DNA from: Epiperipatus broadwayi
Taxonomy: Eukaryota; Onychophora; Udeonychophora; Euonychophora; Peripatidae
NCBI GenBank assembly: GCA_028023455.1
Contig: JAQFVV010000056.1
Span: 2,544,001 to 2,608,000 of the forward strand
Length of the DNA: 64,000 nucleotides
Reading direction: 5' to 3'
Part shown: positions 11,429 to 24,598 of the stretch, one piece after another
Numbering within the stretch: the first letter of the stretch is position 1
How the letters are laid out: every line of letters starts with the position of its first letter
Position numbers and translations under genes: made by a program
Notes under the pieces: generated by a model
The model's input: the letters and a program-made list of their open reading frames with translations, nothing else
Told to the model about the DNA's origin: nothing
The model's database searches: none

Positions 11429-13005
11429 TATGTTTTTGGCTGCCCAACCATTGTGGCTTCAATTTAATAAACCCCACACCCTGTAGACAGTAATTATGAT
11501 CTTAGTTACTCAGTCAACTGAGATCTCAATAAATTAAATGTTTCAGTAGAAAGTGATATTTTTGTAGAATGTTATATATATTTGAAGAAAAGTTATGTGA
11601 TTTATAACGCATAACTGAAATGATTTAATAAATTAAAATGTCATTTTGTAATTCTCTTTCTTACAATTAAATGTTTTCAAGATTATTTTTTAAATGCTCA
11701 ATCAGTAATAGAATTTGTTTGATAAATTCCGTAATAGTACTGTTGGTTAGAATAATCATTTAAATATGTGTATAATTAATTATATGTGTACTATATCAGT
11801 ATATATATTATACGTCTGTTTATATGTATTCATGACAGTAAGAAAATTATCGTTAGAAAAGTAGTAAGAGTCTATAGATTAAAGCAAGGGGTAAAATAAA
11901 TGAAATATTTTGTCTGTGTCAAGATTAATTATATGTATCTCAGTCTTATAGTTAAAAATATCCAAAATGATATCATGTTAAAAGTTTTAAATTTCAAAGT
12001 ATTGCTTGCTAGCACATATATTAAATGTTCACTCCGTATTTTTAGTAGCCTCAAAGCAAGGCAAAGACCTTCAACTGGGAATTATATGTCAAGCGGTTCG
12101 ATGCAGTGTGACAATACACTTTAATGACAATAATTTCTAGAGTAACCTCAAAGCAGGTGAAGACCTTTTGTGTACACCAAGCAGCCAGATGCAGTTGGCA
12201 AAATGCTTAAATGGTTTACACGCTTTCATGCTAGCAAGATTAAAAATGATATCAACAAATAAAAGTTCTTGTGTAATATTAATTTTGACATTTTTTTTGT
12301 GTGTGAAAGCCTCATGCTTAGTGGAAATAATATTTTGAACTCCTATATTTAAACTCAGGTCAGGAATGCATCAGTTGTCCATAAATAATAAAATACTCAT
12401 CAATCAAATCATTTATCAAACAAAATTAAGTCAGTCATATGTAGTTTGGGGGTCAATGGGTTATTTCACATGCCCTATTGATCTCATTTTGCTCACTGGT
12501 GCCCATATAAATAAATTTGTCAGCAAATTCGATTGTCAGCACAGTAGTGGGTCCATTGTCTAAATAATAAAAACCAAATGTGTCATATACAGAGAATTAC
12601 TTGTTCTACCTGCTAATATATATGTATAAATATTTGTATATCACTAATTATTTGTATAGTTTTTTTTTCAGACATGGGAGAACAGTTGAACAGAGGGAAA
12701 GTGAATAATGTTTTTTTTTCCTTATCTTTAATATTTTTTAAATAAAATACATGTCTCATTCAAAGAATTAATAGAAAGAGCTAACCAAGAAAACATAGGC
12801 AAACTAAAACTAAACTAAAAAAGGCAGATTACATAGATTGGGAAATAATATGCAGCAGCTAATGAAGATAGGGACAATGGGACCAGTAGTCAGAGACCTA
12901 ATTAAATGTACCAAAGAAAAAAGTTATTGTTTAAGTATTCAGAGAAAGAGTGCCACAAGTTTATGATTCACATTGTTAATTTATATTATTTACTTATTTT
13001 CAAAA
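11429..13005. other. AT-rich spacer with a degenerate tandem duplication
   Basis: No gene was recognised. Two related blocks, beginning CCTCAAAGCA and followed by AAGACCTT and a GATGCAGT word, occur at about 12045-12123 and 12148-12215, a degenerate two-unit tandem repeat. The rest is simple AT-rich sequence. Confidence 0.5.
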
Positions 13006-13626
13006 ATGGAAAGAGACACTTTACATATGATTCTCAGAGAAATGAGAGAAGACAGGAAGCTAATGATGATGATGATGGAAAGGATTTTAAGGCTTGAGGA
13101 AGAATGAGGCATCCAAACCAACCCAAACCCAGAGATTGTAAAGCATCAGCAAGAAATAAATCCTTATGAAGCCCCAAAAATAGAAGATGAAGATGATCAG
13201 ACCACACCAAAAGAAGACGACAGCAAAAAAGATGACAGTGGAGAAGATGAATCAAATCAAGAAATGGTTGAAGAAGCTGATATAAATACAAAAAGAAAAA
13301 AAGATGTTCAGACCACTAGTAAAATAAAATCAAAAGTAGAAATGGGATGGATAATGAATCCTCAACTTAGTATGAGGAATTTACAGATGCCATTTACTGG
13401 ATCCTCGATACTGACTCAAATTTTTGAAGAAGACCCAGGAGGGAACCCCCTCACTCATTTAGATAATGTTAAACAATTTTTTTGTGTGCATTCAGTTGCA
13501 GAAAAGGCCATAGAATTACTGACAGCAATAGACTATGGGAACTTGACACCAACCAGAAAAGACCAAGACTACGACCACCATCAAAAGTTTGACTCATATG
13601 GACCACCTGATCCAGGGAAACAATAG
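13006..13626 (+). pseudogene. Charged, possibly gag-like open frame with one internal stop
   Basis: From the ATG at 13006 one frame runs 206 codons, broken only by TGA at 13105. The first part (MERDTLHMILREMREDRKL) is strongly helical and coiled-coil-like. Next comes an acidic low-complexity part rich in Asp, Glu and Lys, then a more ordered tail containing IFEEDPGGNPLTHLDNVKQFF, and a normal stop. I do not recognise the family. A charged helical N-terminus of this sort is common in LTR-retrotransposon Gag proteins, but there is no zinc knuckle, protease or LTR nearby. Base composition is less AT-rich than the surroundings, which supports a coding past. Confidence 0.4.
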
Positions 13627-13951
13627 GACAAACATTAAATGATATATATATATATATATATCATTTATATGTTTGTATATTTAACATATATATATATATA
13701 CAGATGACTGACTGACATGACCATAGGGAAAATGAGACTTGATTAACGGACCTATTTATATAAGCTAGATAATATAAAAAAAAATGATCGCAATGAGACA
13801 TGTATAATTTTGTAGTTTGTACAGATGCTATTATTCACGCTCATGCTGTTCTCCCAGAGTCTACCAACTAGTCGAGTACACTTATGTGACTGTATCACGT
13901 ATAAGTAAAGAGATTTTTTTTTCATTGTTTTTTTTTTTGAAGTGAAAAGAA
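13627..13951. repeat. Short (TA)n tracts and spacer
   Basis: Two (TA)n runs, near 13641-13661 and 13686-13701, are followed by unremarkable AT-rich sequence up to the start of the second 2.7-kb repeat copy. Confidence 0.6.
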
Positions 13952-14114
13952 ATGAAGCAGTCGGATCTGAGTTCGATCCTAGCTTCATGACATCTAGCCA
14001 TAAGCCCACTTCAAACCCTAGTACTAACCTTAAATTTCCAATGCAATGGGGCTTTATACATTCAATCCACACTAATTTCCATAAAGAAAAACTTATTTTA
14101 TAAATGTGTATTAA

Positions 14115-14879
14115 CCCTTTCAACGATTATTATTTAATTGGCCAAATGAGTTAAAAATCAAAACTTTTAATTGGCCAACTCACAACTTTAACAAAATCTA
14201 TTGTTAAATAGATTCACTTTTAATAATATAAATACGTTAGTTTCATTTGTAAAAAGTATATTACTAAATTGTCAGATTACGAAAGTAAACGAAAGTCTTT
14301 TCAAAAATAAAATTTGATTTATAATTTAAAAAATATCCAATTGCGGTGAAATAAAAGTAACCGCTATTCAACCAACCAAAAAAGATTGCGTCAGCAATCT
14401 TTTTTTTTTTCCACTTTAATGTTATGATAAATATGTAGCAATAAATAAATAATTCTTGGTAATATCTTAACTATTTTTCTAAAATAATTTGATTTTTAGT
14501 ATTATTTTATCAATAATAATTTGTAATTCAATTCAAATATTGTTTAAAATGTTGTAACATTCGTTTATCATTTTCATAATAAAAATCAAAACGCACGTAA
14601 CTTTTTACTTTTTGGCAGCCATTTCCCTTTTTGACAGAAGTTGTACAGCCAATAAGATTCAAGAAAAGGTGGTGAGGAGGCAGTGCTTTGGTTTTGTTTG
14701 ACATACATGGTCATTTTTATTGATTTTTTACTTGTAAAATAATTCTGAAGAGGGCACCATCTTACAGAACTTTTGATTTTCTTTCGAATGATGTATAATA
14801 TGTATACGTGGGATAAAAAGTAGCCGATTTAGAGTGACATCAAATCTACTCATTTTTTACGAGTCAGGCAATCAAACAG
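14115..14879. mobile_element. 765-bp insertion flanked by TTAA
   Basis: Compared with copy 1 (TGTA-TTAA-AATTAATTAG at 8891-8907), copy 2 has 765 extra bases with TTAA on both sides (14111-14114 and 14880-14883), the signature of piggyBac-type insertion. The left end CCCTTTCAACG resembles piggyBac-like termini, but the right end (GCAATCAAACAG) is not a convincing inverted match. No coding frame is present. A hairpin with stem AAAAAAGATTGC lies near 14378-14405. Confidence 0.6.
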
Positions 14880-15876
14880 TTAAAATTAATTAGTTTCAGA
14901 TTTAAATTGATCAATTCTATTAATAAATTCATGATAGAATTATTCATGAATTTATATATTATAACTGCGTGGATTGTGTGTATATATTTGTAAATATTTA
15001 AATATATATAATTGTTTAAAAGTTTCATTGCGTCAGGAATGTTTGATTTTATTTTTAAATAATTTGTTAAAGTTTTATTGATTAAAAGCTACATTCTTTC
15101 GATAAGCTTTCAGATTTTCCCTTTCCAAAAACAATAGTTAAAGTTTTATTAATTAAAAAAAAAGATAAGGATTTCCTAATTAAAATCATTTTCTGATTTT
15201 AAGAATTCATTTTCTAATTAGAAAATGAATTCAAGTTAATGAGTTTGAAAGCCTTATCGAAGGAATGTATCTAAAAACAACCAGTAGATTTTGTGACATT
15301 GATAATGAAAGAAGCGCTAGCCTGAAGGCATCAAATACAGTAGTATATATAGCTCTGAAAAGTTTGGAGAAGAAAGGAAGCCATCTTTGTTGCAGAAAAG
15401 TGCTAGTAAATTATGTGCTGTTCAAAATTATAAAATCAAATAGTGTTTCAATCATGGTGAAGGGCTAAAGTGTCAGGAATCTGGCTATTGTTCCTAAATT
15501 CCCCTAAAAAATCTTCAATGAAGCTTTTGAATCTTTTCCGGACCAATCATGCAGCTAAAATTATGAAAAGCCACTAAAATGCTGTTCAAGTAATCGACTA
15601 AATGCATGCCTACATTTTTTACCAACCCGGATGTGTAAACTAAGAACCAGTCCAGGAAGAAATGGGTAATATATTTCATAATGAACCTTAAACTTTCTGG
15701 CCAGTTTCGAACTTTACTTTACACTCCCTTTTAGAGCTCTTTTATTTTTTAATGTAATAATCTTTATAAAACCTTTTATTCATGCTACTGTAAATTTATA
15801 TCATAATTCTCTCAATCTCTAGTTTTTAAACTTTCTCTTTTCTTACTTGGCGGTTCATTTATTGTATTATATATAT

Positions 15877-18041
15877 TGTAACGATCCGGAGAATGTGACT
15901 TAACGTCATCTGCACTATGGGGCGCCATCTAGGCATTTGAACCTAGAAAAATTTATAAAGTAGGCAGATACGTAAGTCAAAAAAAAAAAATTTTTTTTTT
16001 TTTAATTTTGATTCCGGTCGTTAGCCCATGTCACTAGCTCAGTGGAATAGCAGAGATTAAATAATATAATATCTTATCTAATTAGATTTCAACATTAAAA
16101 AATAAATAAAATAAGCCACTGCCAGTAATTAGCATACAAACATTTATTTATGCACATATATATAAGATTTAAAATTATTTTATTATTAGTTTTACATTTT
16201 AACATTTAACATTATTTTTTAACTTTGATTTTTGAACTACTATTACATTCTAATTTTACATTTTAATTAAGTTCGCACAGATGGGATTATAAAAGCTTGT
16301 TATAATAAGTTGCTATAGATCGGTTACATGGATTACACGGTTAAAAACATTCCAAAGTAAACATAAGCGATCAAAATATAAAATTATTGATTACTGACAA
16401 TTGCGGAGGGAAATTTATATGTAATCCAATAGTATTCACCATAAGATACTTGCATTGTCACCAATAACTTAAAAGACATCCGAATAAATACATTTTAGAT
16501 ACTCACCGTAAGGTATCATTATTTATCGAATGTCTATATATTCTGACCAAATAGTTAACCGATAAACAATCCGTGCAAGCGTCTATAAACAACTTAAATT
16601 TAATGCATTTTTATTTAGAATCGAGTATGAATACTACATAGATTTGCATTGAAATTAAAATATTCTATCCCTATTTAACCTTAGGCTAAAATTCGCAGTC
16701 AAACTGGCATCAATCCATCTGATACATCGATGTATTCAATGTAATACGAAATACGGCAGCACCAAAAGGATTAAGAAAAGACATTGACTCTCAATCAGAT
16801 AGGAATATTACATCTATCTCAACGAGAAGAACAATCAAAAAAAAACTCCATAGAAAGGAACTGCGTTCTCCGTCTTATAATTCCTTCCATAGGCAAACGG
16901 GTGAGTGCGGCGTATATATATAAACGATTCTGCCAGTAGCGAATTTCCATTACATCTACTAACTACATCAATATATCCAATCCATTGACCCAATTTAACA
17001 ACGACACAAATAACCTAAGATTACCCTCCCCTAATATAACTTTACAAATCTATACAGCCATTCACGCCCGACTTAAGTTTAACATTTATATAATTAATTT
17101 AACGGAAAACAAAAATCATAATAAAACTTAAAGAACAAAAAATAAATAAATGGAAATGATTTTACAAAATAAATACATTAAACAAAATTATAACTAATTA
17201 ATAAATAATATCGGTCAGATAGAATAATATTGCAATTATTTAAATCTGGAAAGTTTTTAATTTACTGTTCATAAATTTTAAAGTTCTTACGGTTATTTAA
17301 ATAGTTCATCTTCATATATTCCTTGCCGTTTGAACGTGAATTCCCACGTCGTCCGAAGATTGGTATCCTGTGGCCGATTTATTTATCCATCCGGAGATTT
17401 TTTTAGTGTAGTTGGTCCTCAATGTAGAAACGATGGTTCATTTTTCTTCCTTTCTTAGCAGAACTGAAGGGATTGAAGCTGTGCGTCTTTTTCAATCCCC
17501 TCAGCGTAATAATCATCAATAACTCCTCACTAATTAATAATTTCCAAATTTTCCTTTTATACGTATTCGAAGGATTGACTTAACATTACGTCATCGATGA
17601 GATGATCCTTTTCGTTGAGGTCCGATTCCATAGGGATTTCTTCTTATTTGCTAACAGTTTCTATTGTTTTCTTATCTGACCGGTGTTTTTACATTTAAAT
17701 GCCGAAGGCTGGTTTACATTTAACTAATTAATAATCATTTCCATTTCTGATTAATTAACCTGTTTTCCAAATCAAAAATATATTTAAAGATAAATTTAAA
17801 GATATAATTTCATCTCCAAATCTTTTTAAAATTTAGTTTTAAAATACTTTTTCTTTAATAAAGTTTTATTTTAATAATTTTTCATTATCTGTGCATTTAA
17901 TATATATAAGAGTTTAAGATGATATTTAATTTCAATTTTTAATTCCTAAAGAAAATTTTTAAATGCGAACTTTTTAATTTACTTTCATGTTTAATAAATT
18001 AAAAAAAAAACACAATGTAACGAACGTCTATGCTCGTTACA
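15877..18041. mobile_element. 2,165-bp insertion with TGTAACGA...TCGTTACA ends
   Basis: This segment is absent from the matching site in copy 1 of the host repeat. It starts TGTAACGATCCGG and ends TCGTTACA, giving 8-bp terminal inverted repeats and the TG...CA ends of an LTR. The last 26 bp form a hairpin, because TGTAACGA recurs at 18016-18023 just before the terminal complement. Both edges lie in (AT)n, so the target duplication cannot be sized. No frame longer than 60 codons was seen. The best guesses are a long solo LTR or a non-autonomous DNA transposon. Confidence 0.7.
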
Positions 18042-19554
18042 ATATATATATATTTGTGTGCTTTATTAATGTCATTTATTTTTAATTATATGCCAATAAT
18101 CTTTCGACTCGATGAGCTCCTTTGTTCTATTTGCCTCACACAAATAATATAATATTAATTCTAATAGTAGTTCTCACCCATTAGAACTAAATTTATAAGT
18201 TCTATCAATCATAGAGTCGAAAGAAATTATTACATGTTTACTATTTTTATAATTGGCTAATAATAAATTATTAGCTCCATTTCCAATCTATGCCTCAGCT
18301 ATTTTCTTGTGTTTACCAATATGTATTTATTCATATATATAATGTTAAAATATTTTTGCAAAAGGGCTGATAAAGGAATTAAATATATTCTAATTCAAAT
18401 TTCAGTTAATTGCTATTAAGATTCAGGAAGGGCACGATGATTGGGGCATAATTAATATGATTTACAAATACTTTAAAATAGTTTTACTTAAAAGCTTGTT
18501 TGACTTTAATTCATTTGATCAAGTCATCATGTAGAGAATTCTATAATTGGGTTTTAGTTCTCAAACGGTGACTAGTAAGTCATCATATTCAACATTGCTG
18601 ACATAGGGCAATCTTCCACTCCGTTAGGCTGGTCAGTGACAATAATTCTGTTATTTTAAATTATCGAGGAAGAAAGCACTTTCTCTCCAATTCATATTAG
18701 TCAGAGGGCATAAGACTTGTCAGATGCAAGCTGCCATAGGACTTTGATTATCGACTAGCTATCGTCTTTCAATTTCACTTTATAGCTCATAATTTGTCAG
18801 CACCGTTGCCTCTCTGTTCCGGTAAAGCCCGCTCCGATGCTCGTAATTCGTGATGAAGTGATTTCAATTAAAGTCAAGCAAACTTTCAGTTATCTTGAAG
18901 TAAATATTTTTCAATAAAGATTAAAGTTATGCCCTAAAATACGTATCTTGCTCTTCATGAATGGATTTGCGAATGTGAAAATAAATATCACATTCTTTTG
19001 TATAAAATTAGAGTAATAATTTCCTTTACTAATGAATACCTTTATCTGCCTTTATTTTCTTGTCAGGGGCATAGACACAGAATTCCAATATTGTGTACTA
19101 CTCATTGGCATATAATAAGAACCGCCACTCTTATCATAATCATAAACTTTGTTTAAGGACTAGAATTAATTAATATAATCATTATTTCAAATTCAAACAA
19201 AACAAATTATTATTATTAAATATTTTCTAAACACACTTGGTTTCTTAGTTTCTTAATTATCTTATTCAATAATTATTTTAATGTTAATGCTCGCTGTCTG
19301 TGTTGGCAACCCGAACATATACATATGATTTGATTTAAAAAAGTATCTTATGTTAATCAATTATCCAATATTAGTGTCAGTTCAGGGGTCTCTAATACTC
19401 ACCAACCATTGAGCTAGTTTCTTGGCGCATAACACTGTGCCGTCAATTTAGATTTCTACTAATCTGAGCTGGTGAGTTGGGTTTGAATTCAGTTTGAACC
19501 GCCTGAGTTTGAATCTGACTTGCATCTGAGATGGTGGGTTTATCAACTGATACA

Positions 19555-19679
19555 ATATATATTCCACAAAAGTGTGTAATCATTTACTTGTTAAAATATA
19601 GGTATATATTAAACAAAAATTTTCACAGGTTATAAATATAAGTGACATGTTATCTGGGTTCATAAATATGAATTTAGAT

Positions 19680-19747
<68 letters not shown>

Positions 19748-22255
19748 AATCAGTGTTAATACTTATTTTAAAAAATGGATTTACTTTTGTTACCACTTAA
19801 TAAAAAATAAAATATTAAACAATTTAGGCATTAAAACTGGTACTTTCGAGGTTATTTGTTACATATATAGTGAATGAGAAAAAATGAAGCTCTTAATTTA
19901 TTACATACATATATTATAATTGCAAATGTTGTTTCTATAATATAAATAATGTGCCCAGGGTGTTTAAATAGTTCAAAATTGATATAAGACATTGGCTTAA
20001 TTAAATTTTAATAAATATTTTTGAAATTCGAAGAGAGTGACAAATAGAATTGTTACACTCTTATACAAAGTGAGATAGATGGGCATTCTACTTATAAAAT
20101 AGAACAGAAAGATTTTTCACTTATGGAGAATAAGCAACCACAATAAAATATTTTTATTTATCTGGAACAAATAACTAACATTGATAACATATATGCAAAC
20201 TGTGTAGAAAATTTTATAAAAACTGAGATGAGTATATTACCTTATGTAGAGTGAAAACAACATTTGATGTTAAAGTAATTTAATAATAAAAAAACAGTTG
20301 TTGTATTATTGATTATTTAAATTATCTTAATAGTAGAAAATTTTCAAGTCCATTTGACACAATTGAGCATTTTTTAATTATATGTTAAATTTAAGGATAA
20401 AACAGATTTTTTTTTTGGTCACTTTAAAACAGAGACATATTCAATCCTTTATTTATTAAAAAAATAGTAAAGGAGAAAACAATATTGACCAAGCTAATAC
20501 AATATTCAATGATAACATTTTATATTTTTACTTTCTTTTAAGTTAAATATCTATTAATCGAATAATAATATTTATCTATAGACTGTTTATAGGAAATAAA
20601 AATCCCAAACTTTTTAAAAGTTGTCCTGGATTTAAACCCCAGATTATAATTTATTAGAAAGTTTTCTATTATTTATTTATTTTTCACTTTATTTTAGTAA
20701 ATAAGTACTTTAAATTTTCTATTTATCACATACTTTTATATTAGTTACATTATGTTTATATAATATATTTATATCTTTCGCTTATAAAAAAATCTTCGTT
20801 TTAACATATATACACACACATTGCATATTTTTTTATATTTTTTTGTATTTTTCCATATTTCTTTTTACTACATAAAATAAATTAATCTGCCTTTCTGCCT
20901 TTATATCACTTTATTATTTATTATATTCTTTTTTAAAGAAATGACACTTGTTTAAAATTAAGTTGTAAATATTTCATAAACGCACCCATTTTTGATTATT
21001 CAATTTCAGCACAACAGAAACTTGTTAAATATTCTGCCTTTCAAAAATGAGAGTTTTCTAAAAGCAGACAAATTATTTTGTAAAAACATGTAGTGTACTG
21101 TAAATTAAAAAAGTGTTCTTTTTCATAAACATCAAAAAAAAATTTAAATGAAAATCTAAATTGAAGATAAATACAGGACATTTTTTATGACTTGAGAAGA
21201 CATCTGATTTGAAAAATAAATTGTGCATTAATAATATATGCGAAATTTTCAAAATTTTAAAAATATTAAAAAAAATTTTTTTTTTGATGACAATCTCATA
21301 TATAATGCAAAAATGTCATATATTAAGATAAATAAATAATATGACAAGAGATGAATCGTCTCTCACTCTAGAGATTTGAATATAGTTTATATAATTCTTC
21401 AACCAATCATTTATTACATTACAGTTTTGTTATATAAATTTAATTCTAAAAAGAAGTATTTAGCAACATAATTTGTATTTAAATATAATTAAGATGCTTT
21501 TTCTCTTTTAAGAGTAAGAATTAAAAAGTTCCTAAATGTACCATGCTTGGATGACATAAAGAAGATTGATAGAGTGATGTAAAGAAAATATAATGTTTAA
21601 AAATAATGGTAATGAAACTTTTAAATTATCAATGGTAACCCCTCCACCCCCCTCACAATTGATATTTATATACCAAACATAGCATTAATTGATTCTTGGA
21701 TTTTACTTCACTATAAATAAAAGCATAAGTTTTCTCTCTGTTACTCTGCTACCATCTATTTAAAACTTGAGTAATTAATGGGGACCAAATAGTAGTGCAA
21801 TTTATTAATCCCTATCTCCAAACCAGTTTTTGTCTTTATCAATGAAACCTTAGGTTTTAAATCTTACAGTTTTTTAAAATCTTAGATTATTACTTTGATA
21901 GTAAGAAGATAAAAGTTGCTAGCAAATGTATAACTGCAATGGTTTTAACTTTGGATCTTAAATCTTCATTCTTAAAGACAAAGACCAGAAATTGATAGAG
22001 ATAGAATTAAAAAATTATATTACCATCTGGTAACTATTAATTATTCAAACTTACAATAGTAGCTACTAGAGTGGTAGTAGAGAAAAAAATTATTATATTT
22101 ATAAATTTTATATTGTAAATGGAAGTATAAATATAGTAATCATATTACTATTTAGTCATAGGACTCAGTTTGCATAACATTAAAATATACATTGGTTAAA
22201 AAACTTAATTTTCACACATAGGCATATCCAAAAGTCTTTTTAAAATACACATTAT
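19555..22255. other. AT-rich stretch with an (AT)n microsatellite
   Basis: A ~60-bp (AT)n run lies at 19682-19744. The remainder, including 20000-22255, is simple AT-rich sequence with short A/T homopolymers and no recognised gene, repeat or structured RNA. Confidence 0.5.
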
Positions 22256-22486
22256 TTATATTCTATTTTCATAATCATCATCATCATGAACCATTATCAA
22301 TCTACTGCAGGACAAAGGTCTCTCTCTTCTCCACAACACCTCTGCATACTTTCTTATTTCATCCATCCATCTCACACGTAGTCTTTTTCTGGGTCTTTTA
22401 CAATCTCTTGGAATCCAGTTTAAGATTTCAATTGTCCATCTATTATCATCTCTTCTAGCAATATGTCCAGCCCAACTCCACTTCAA
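22256..22486 (-). pseudogene. RTE LINE C-terminal domain
   Basis: The frame contains WSWAGHIARRDDNRWTIEI and RPRKRLRVRWMDEIRKYA, the conserved C-terminal signature found after the RT in RTE-type ORFs. The terminal MVHDDDDYENRI is translated from the (GATGAT)n tail region, so the natural stop lies near the repeat's 3' end. Confidence 0.85.
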
Positions 22487-22603
22487 TCTTTTAATTTTTT
22501 CAATGAGGTCAGTAACACCTGTTTGTTCTTTTACCCATATATTGCATTTTCAAACTCTTCTTGTTACTTCCAACATGCATCTCTCCATACTTCTTTGAGT
22601 GGT

Positions 22604-23437
22604 CTAGTGTCTCTGTATTGCTCTTCTATTAAGTGTCCAAGTCTCAGATCCATAAGTAAGAACTGATAAAACACATTTGTTAAAAACCTTCCTTTTCAAA
22701 CACATAGGCATATTTCCTTTTAGTATCAAGTTATTTCTACCAAAAGCACTCCAACCAAGTTTAATTCTATGATTAATTTCATCCATTATGTTTCCATCTG
22801 TATTAATAATCTGACCAAGATATTTGTAACTGTTAACTTCTAATTCACTATAATCAATCTTTATTTTCATATTTTGAGCAAATTGATTAAACATTACTTT
22901 AGTCTTTTTAACATTTATCTTTAGTCCTACTTTTCTACTTTGATATGATAACTCCTGCAACATTTCCTGCAGCTCTGAAGCATTATTTGCAAAAACAACT
23001 ACATCATCTGCAAAATCTAAATGACTTAAATACTCTCCATTTACTTTCACTCCTTTAGTTTCCCATTTTAATCCACAAAATATTTCTTGCAACACTACTG
23101 TAAAATGTTTTGGAGATATGGAATCGCCTTGTTTTACACCTTTCTCAATGTTGACTTTTCCTGTATCATTATGTAATCTAATTGTTGTTGTTGCATTTTT
23201 ATAAATATTCTTTAAAATATGACAATATCTTGGATCTATATTTTGATGATCCAATGCTTTAATCACTGAAGAAATGTTTATAAAATCAAATGCCTTTTCA
23301 TAATCTACAAATCCAAAACATAATGGCAACTCATATTCATTTGTCCTTTCTATAACTTCTCTCAATACCTGGATATGATCTACTGTACTAAAACCACTTT
23401 TAAATCCAGCTTGTTCCCTTGGTTGGTGGAAATCCAA
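22604..23437 (-). pseudogene. RTE LINE reverse transcriptase, C-terminal two thirds
   Basis: A 277-codon frame starts at MDFHQPREQAGF (the conserved EQAGFRxG region) and shows CFGFVDYEKAFD (first catalytic Asp), GVKQGDSISPKHF, and HLDFADDVVVFANN with the two catalytic Asp of the FADD box. SYKYLGQIINTDG and SVLTYGSETWTLN follow, typical of RTE and related LINEs. All catalytic residues are present. A stop after AIQRH, caused by a local frameshift, separates it from the C-terminal piece at 22256-22486. Confidence 0.9.
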
Positions 23438-23539
23438 TGTTCTTTGTAGACGAGTTGTAATTATCTTGGTAAAAATTTTGTATAAAACTGATAAAAGGTT
23501 GATAGGTCTGTAATTTCTAATATCTTCTTTATCATCTTT

Positions 23540-24181
23540 TTAAAATATTAATATTATTACTGCATTCTTCCAATCATCTGGTACATCTTTATCATTTAGA
23601 CATTTGGTATATAACTTTTCTAAAAAAATTTCTATTTTTTCACCTGCTTCTTTTAATATATCAATTATAATTCCATCATTACCCGAAGCCTTTCCTTTCT
23701 TCATACATTTAATTGCATGTTTCACTCCTTCATTTAAAATTCTGGGCGATTCAGAAGATGTAATAGAAATAGAAGATACTTGTTCTTTATTACTATATAA
23801 TTCTTGATAAAAGTCTTCTACCCATTTCATAATGTCATCTCTCTTTTTAGTAATAATTCCATCTTTTTTTCTTATTGCAGATATAAATTTCCTACCAATA
23901 CCAAAATGTTGTTTTACATTCTTGAGACTTTTATTTTCTTCTACAGCTTTCCTTGCTAGTTCACAGTTATACTTTTTTATATCATTTTCAACTCTTTTCC
24001 ATACCATTTTACAAAATTCGAGATATTCAATCCTTTTTAATGCATCATTTTTGTATATCTTCATATTCCTTCTTTTCTTCATAAATTCTCTAGTCTCAGT
24101 AGAAATTTTATTGGTCAATTGCTGCTTTTTTCTACCAGCTATCTTTGTTGCAGTTTTTAAAAGTGTATCAGTTATTTTCAT
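23540..24181 (-). pseudogene. RTE LINE linker and N-terminal RT
   Basis: A 213-codon frame has a long basic, helical linker between endonuclease and RT (MKKRRNMKIYKNDALKR, residues ~35-51), then the RT entry region ALKCMKKGKASGNDGI-like (here AIKCMKKGKASGNDGI) and VPDDWKNAVIILIF. A stop at 23540-23542 interrupts just before the KDD..NYRPI block, which continues downstream in another frame (23440-23540). Confidence 0.85.
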
Positions 24182-24598
24182 ATTAATTTCATTCAGATCT
24201 GAATCATGTTCAAAATCTACTAATACTTGAAACCAATTTGTAAGTTCTAATTTAAATTCATTAGAATGTTTCTGAAGAGTAGGAATATCAACTGTAAAAA
24301 TTGTTTTTCTTAATAATTTGTGTCTCTCTAGTTTTGCATTAACACATATCTTACAACTTACTAATCGATGATCACTTCCTGTGTTGAATTTATTAAGAAC
24401 ATTACAATCTTGAAATATGTATTTTCTGTTAAGTCAAAATATAATCCAATTCTGCTGTACCTTCATTTGGATGCTTCCATGTCCATTCTCTTTTAACATT
24501 TTTCTCAAAAAAAGAATTAATAATATAAAGTTTTTCCTTTTCTGCAAACTCCACAAGTCTATGTCCTCTCTCATTTCTATTACTATAACCAAAATTAC

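Larger units (their letters stand above)
13952..19554. repeat. Unrecognised 2.7-kb repeat, copy 2, split by two insertions
   Basis: Three segments (13952-14114, 14880-15876 and 18042-19554) align in order with 8737-11428. The two interruptions are absent from copy 1, which therefore gives exact empty sites. The 67-codon frame at 15265-15468 matches 9282-9485 with two residue changes, but the substitutions across the unit show no obvious coding bias, so I treat it as non-coding. The palindrome and inverted repeat of copy 1 are both present. Confidence 0.8.

Noticed and set aside
14378-14412. Hairpin followed by a T-run resembling a bacterial terminator
   Set aside because: The context is eukaryotic and non-coding; T-runs are common here.
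9282-15468. 67-codon ORF kept in both copies of the 2.7-kb repeat (9282-9485 and 15265-15468)
   Set aside because: The copies are too similar for conservation to mean much, and there is no known domain.
23604-24230. Plus-strand frames of 67 and 132 codons over the RTE element
   Set aside because: They are antisense shadows of the LINE RT and linker.
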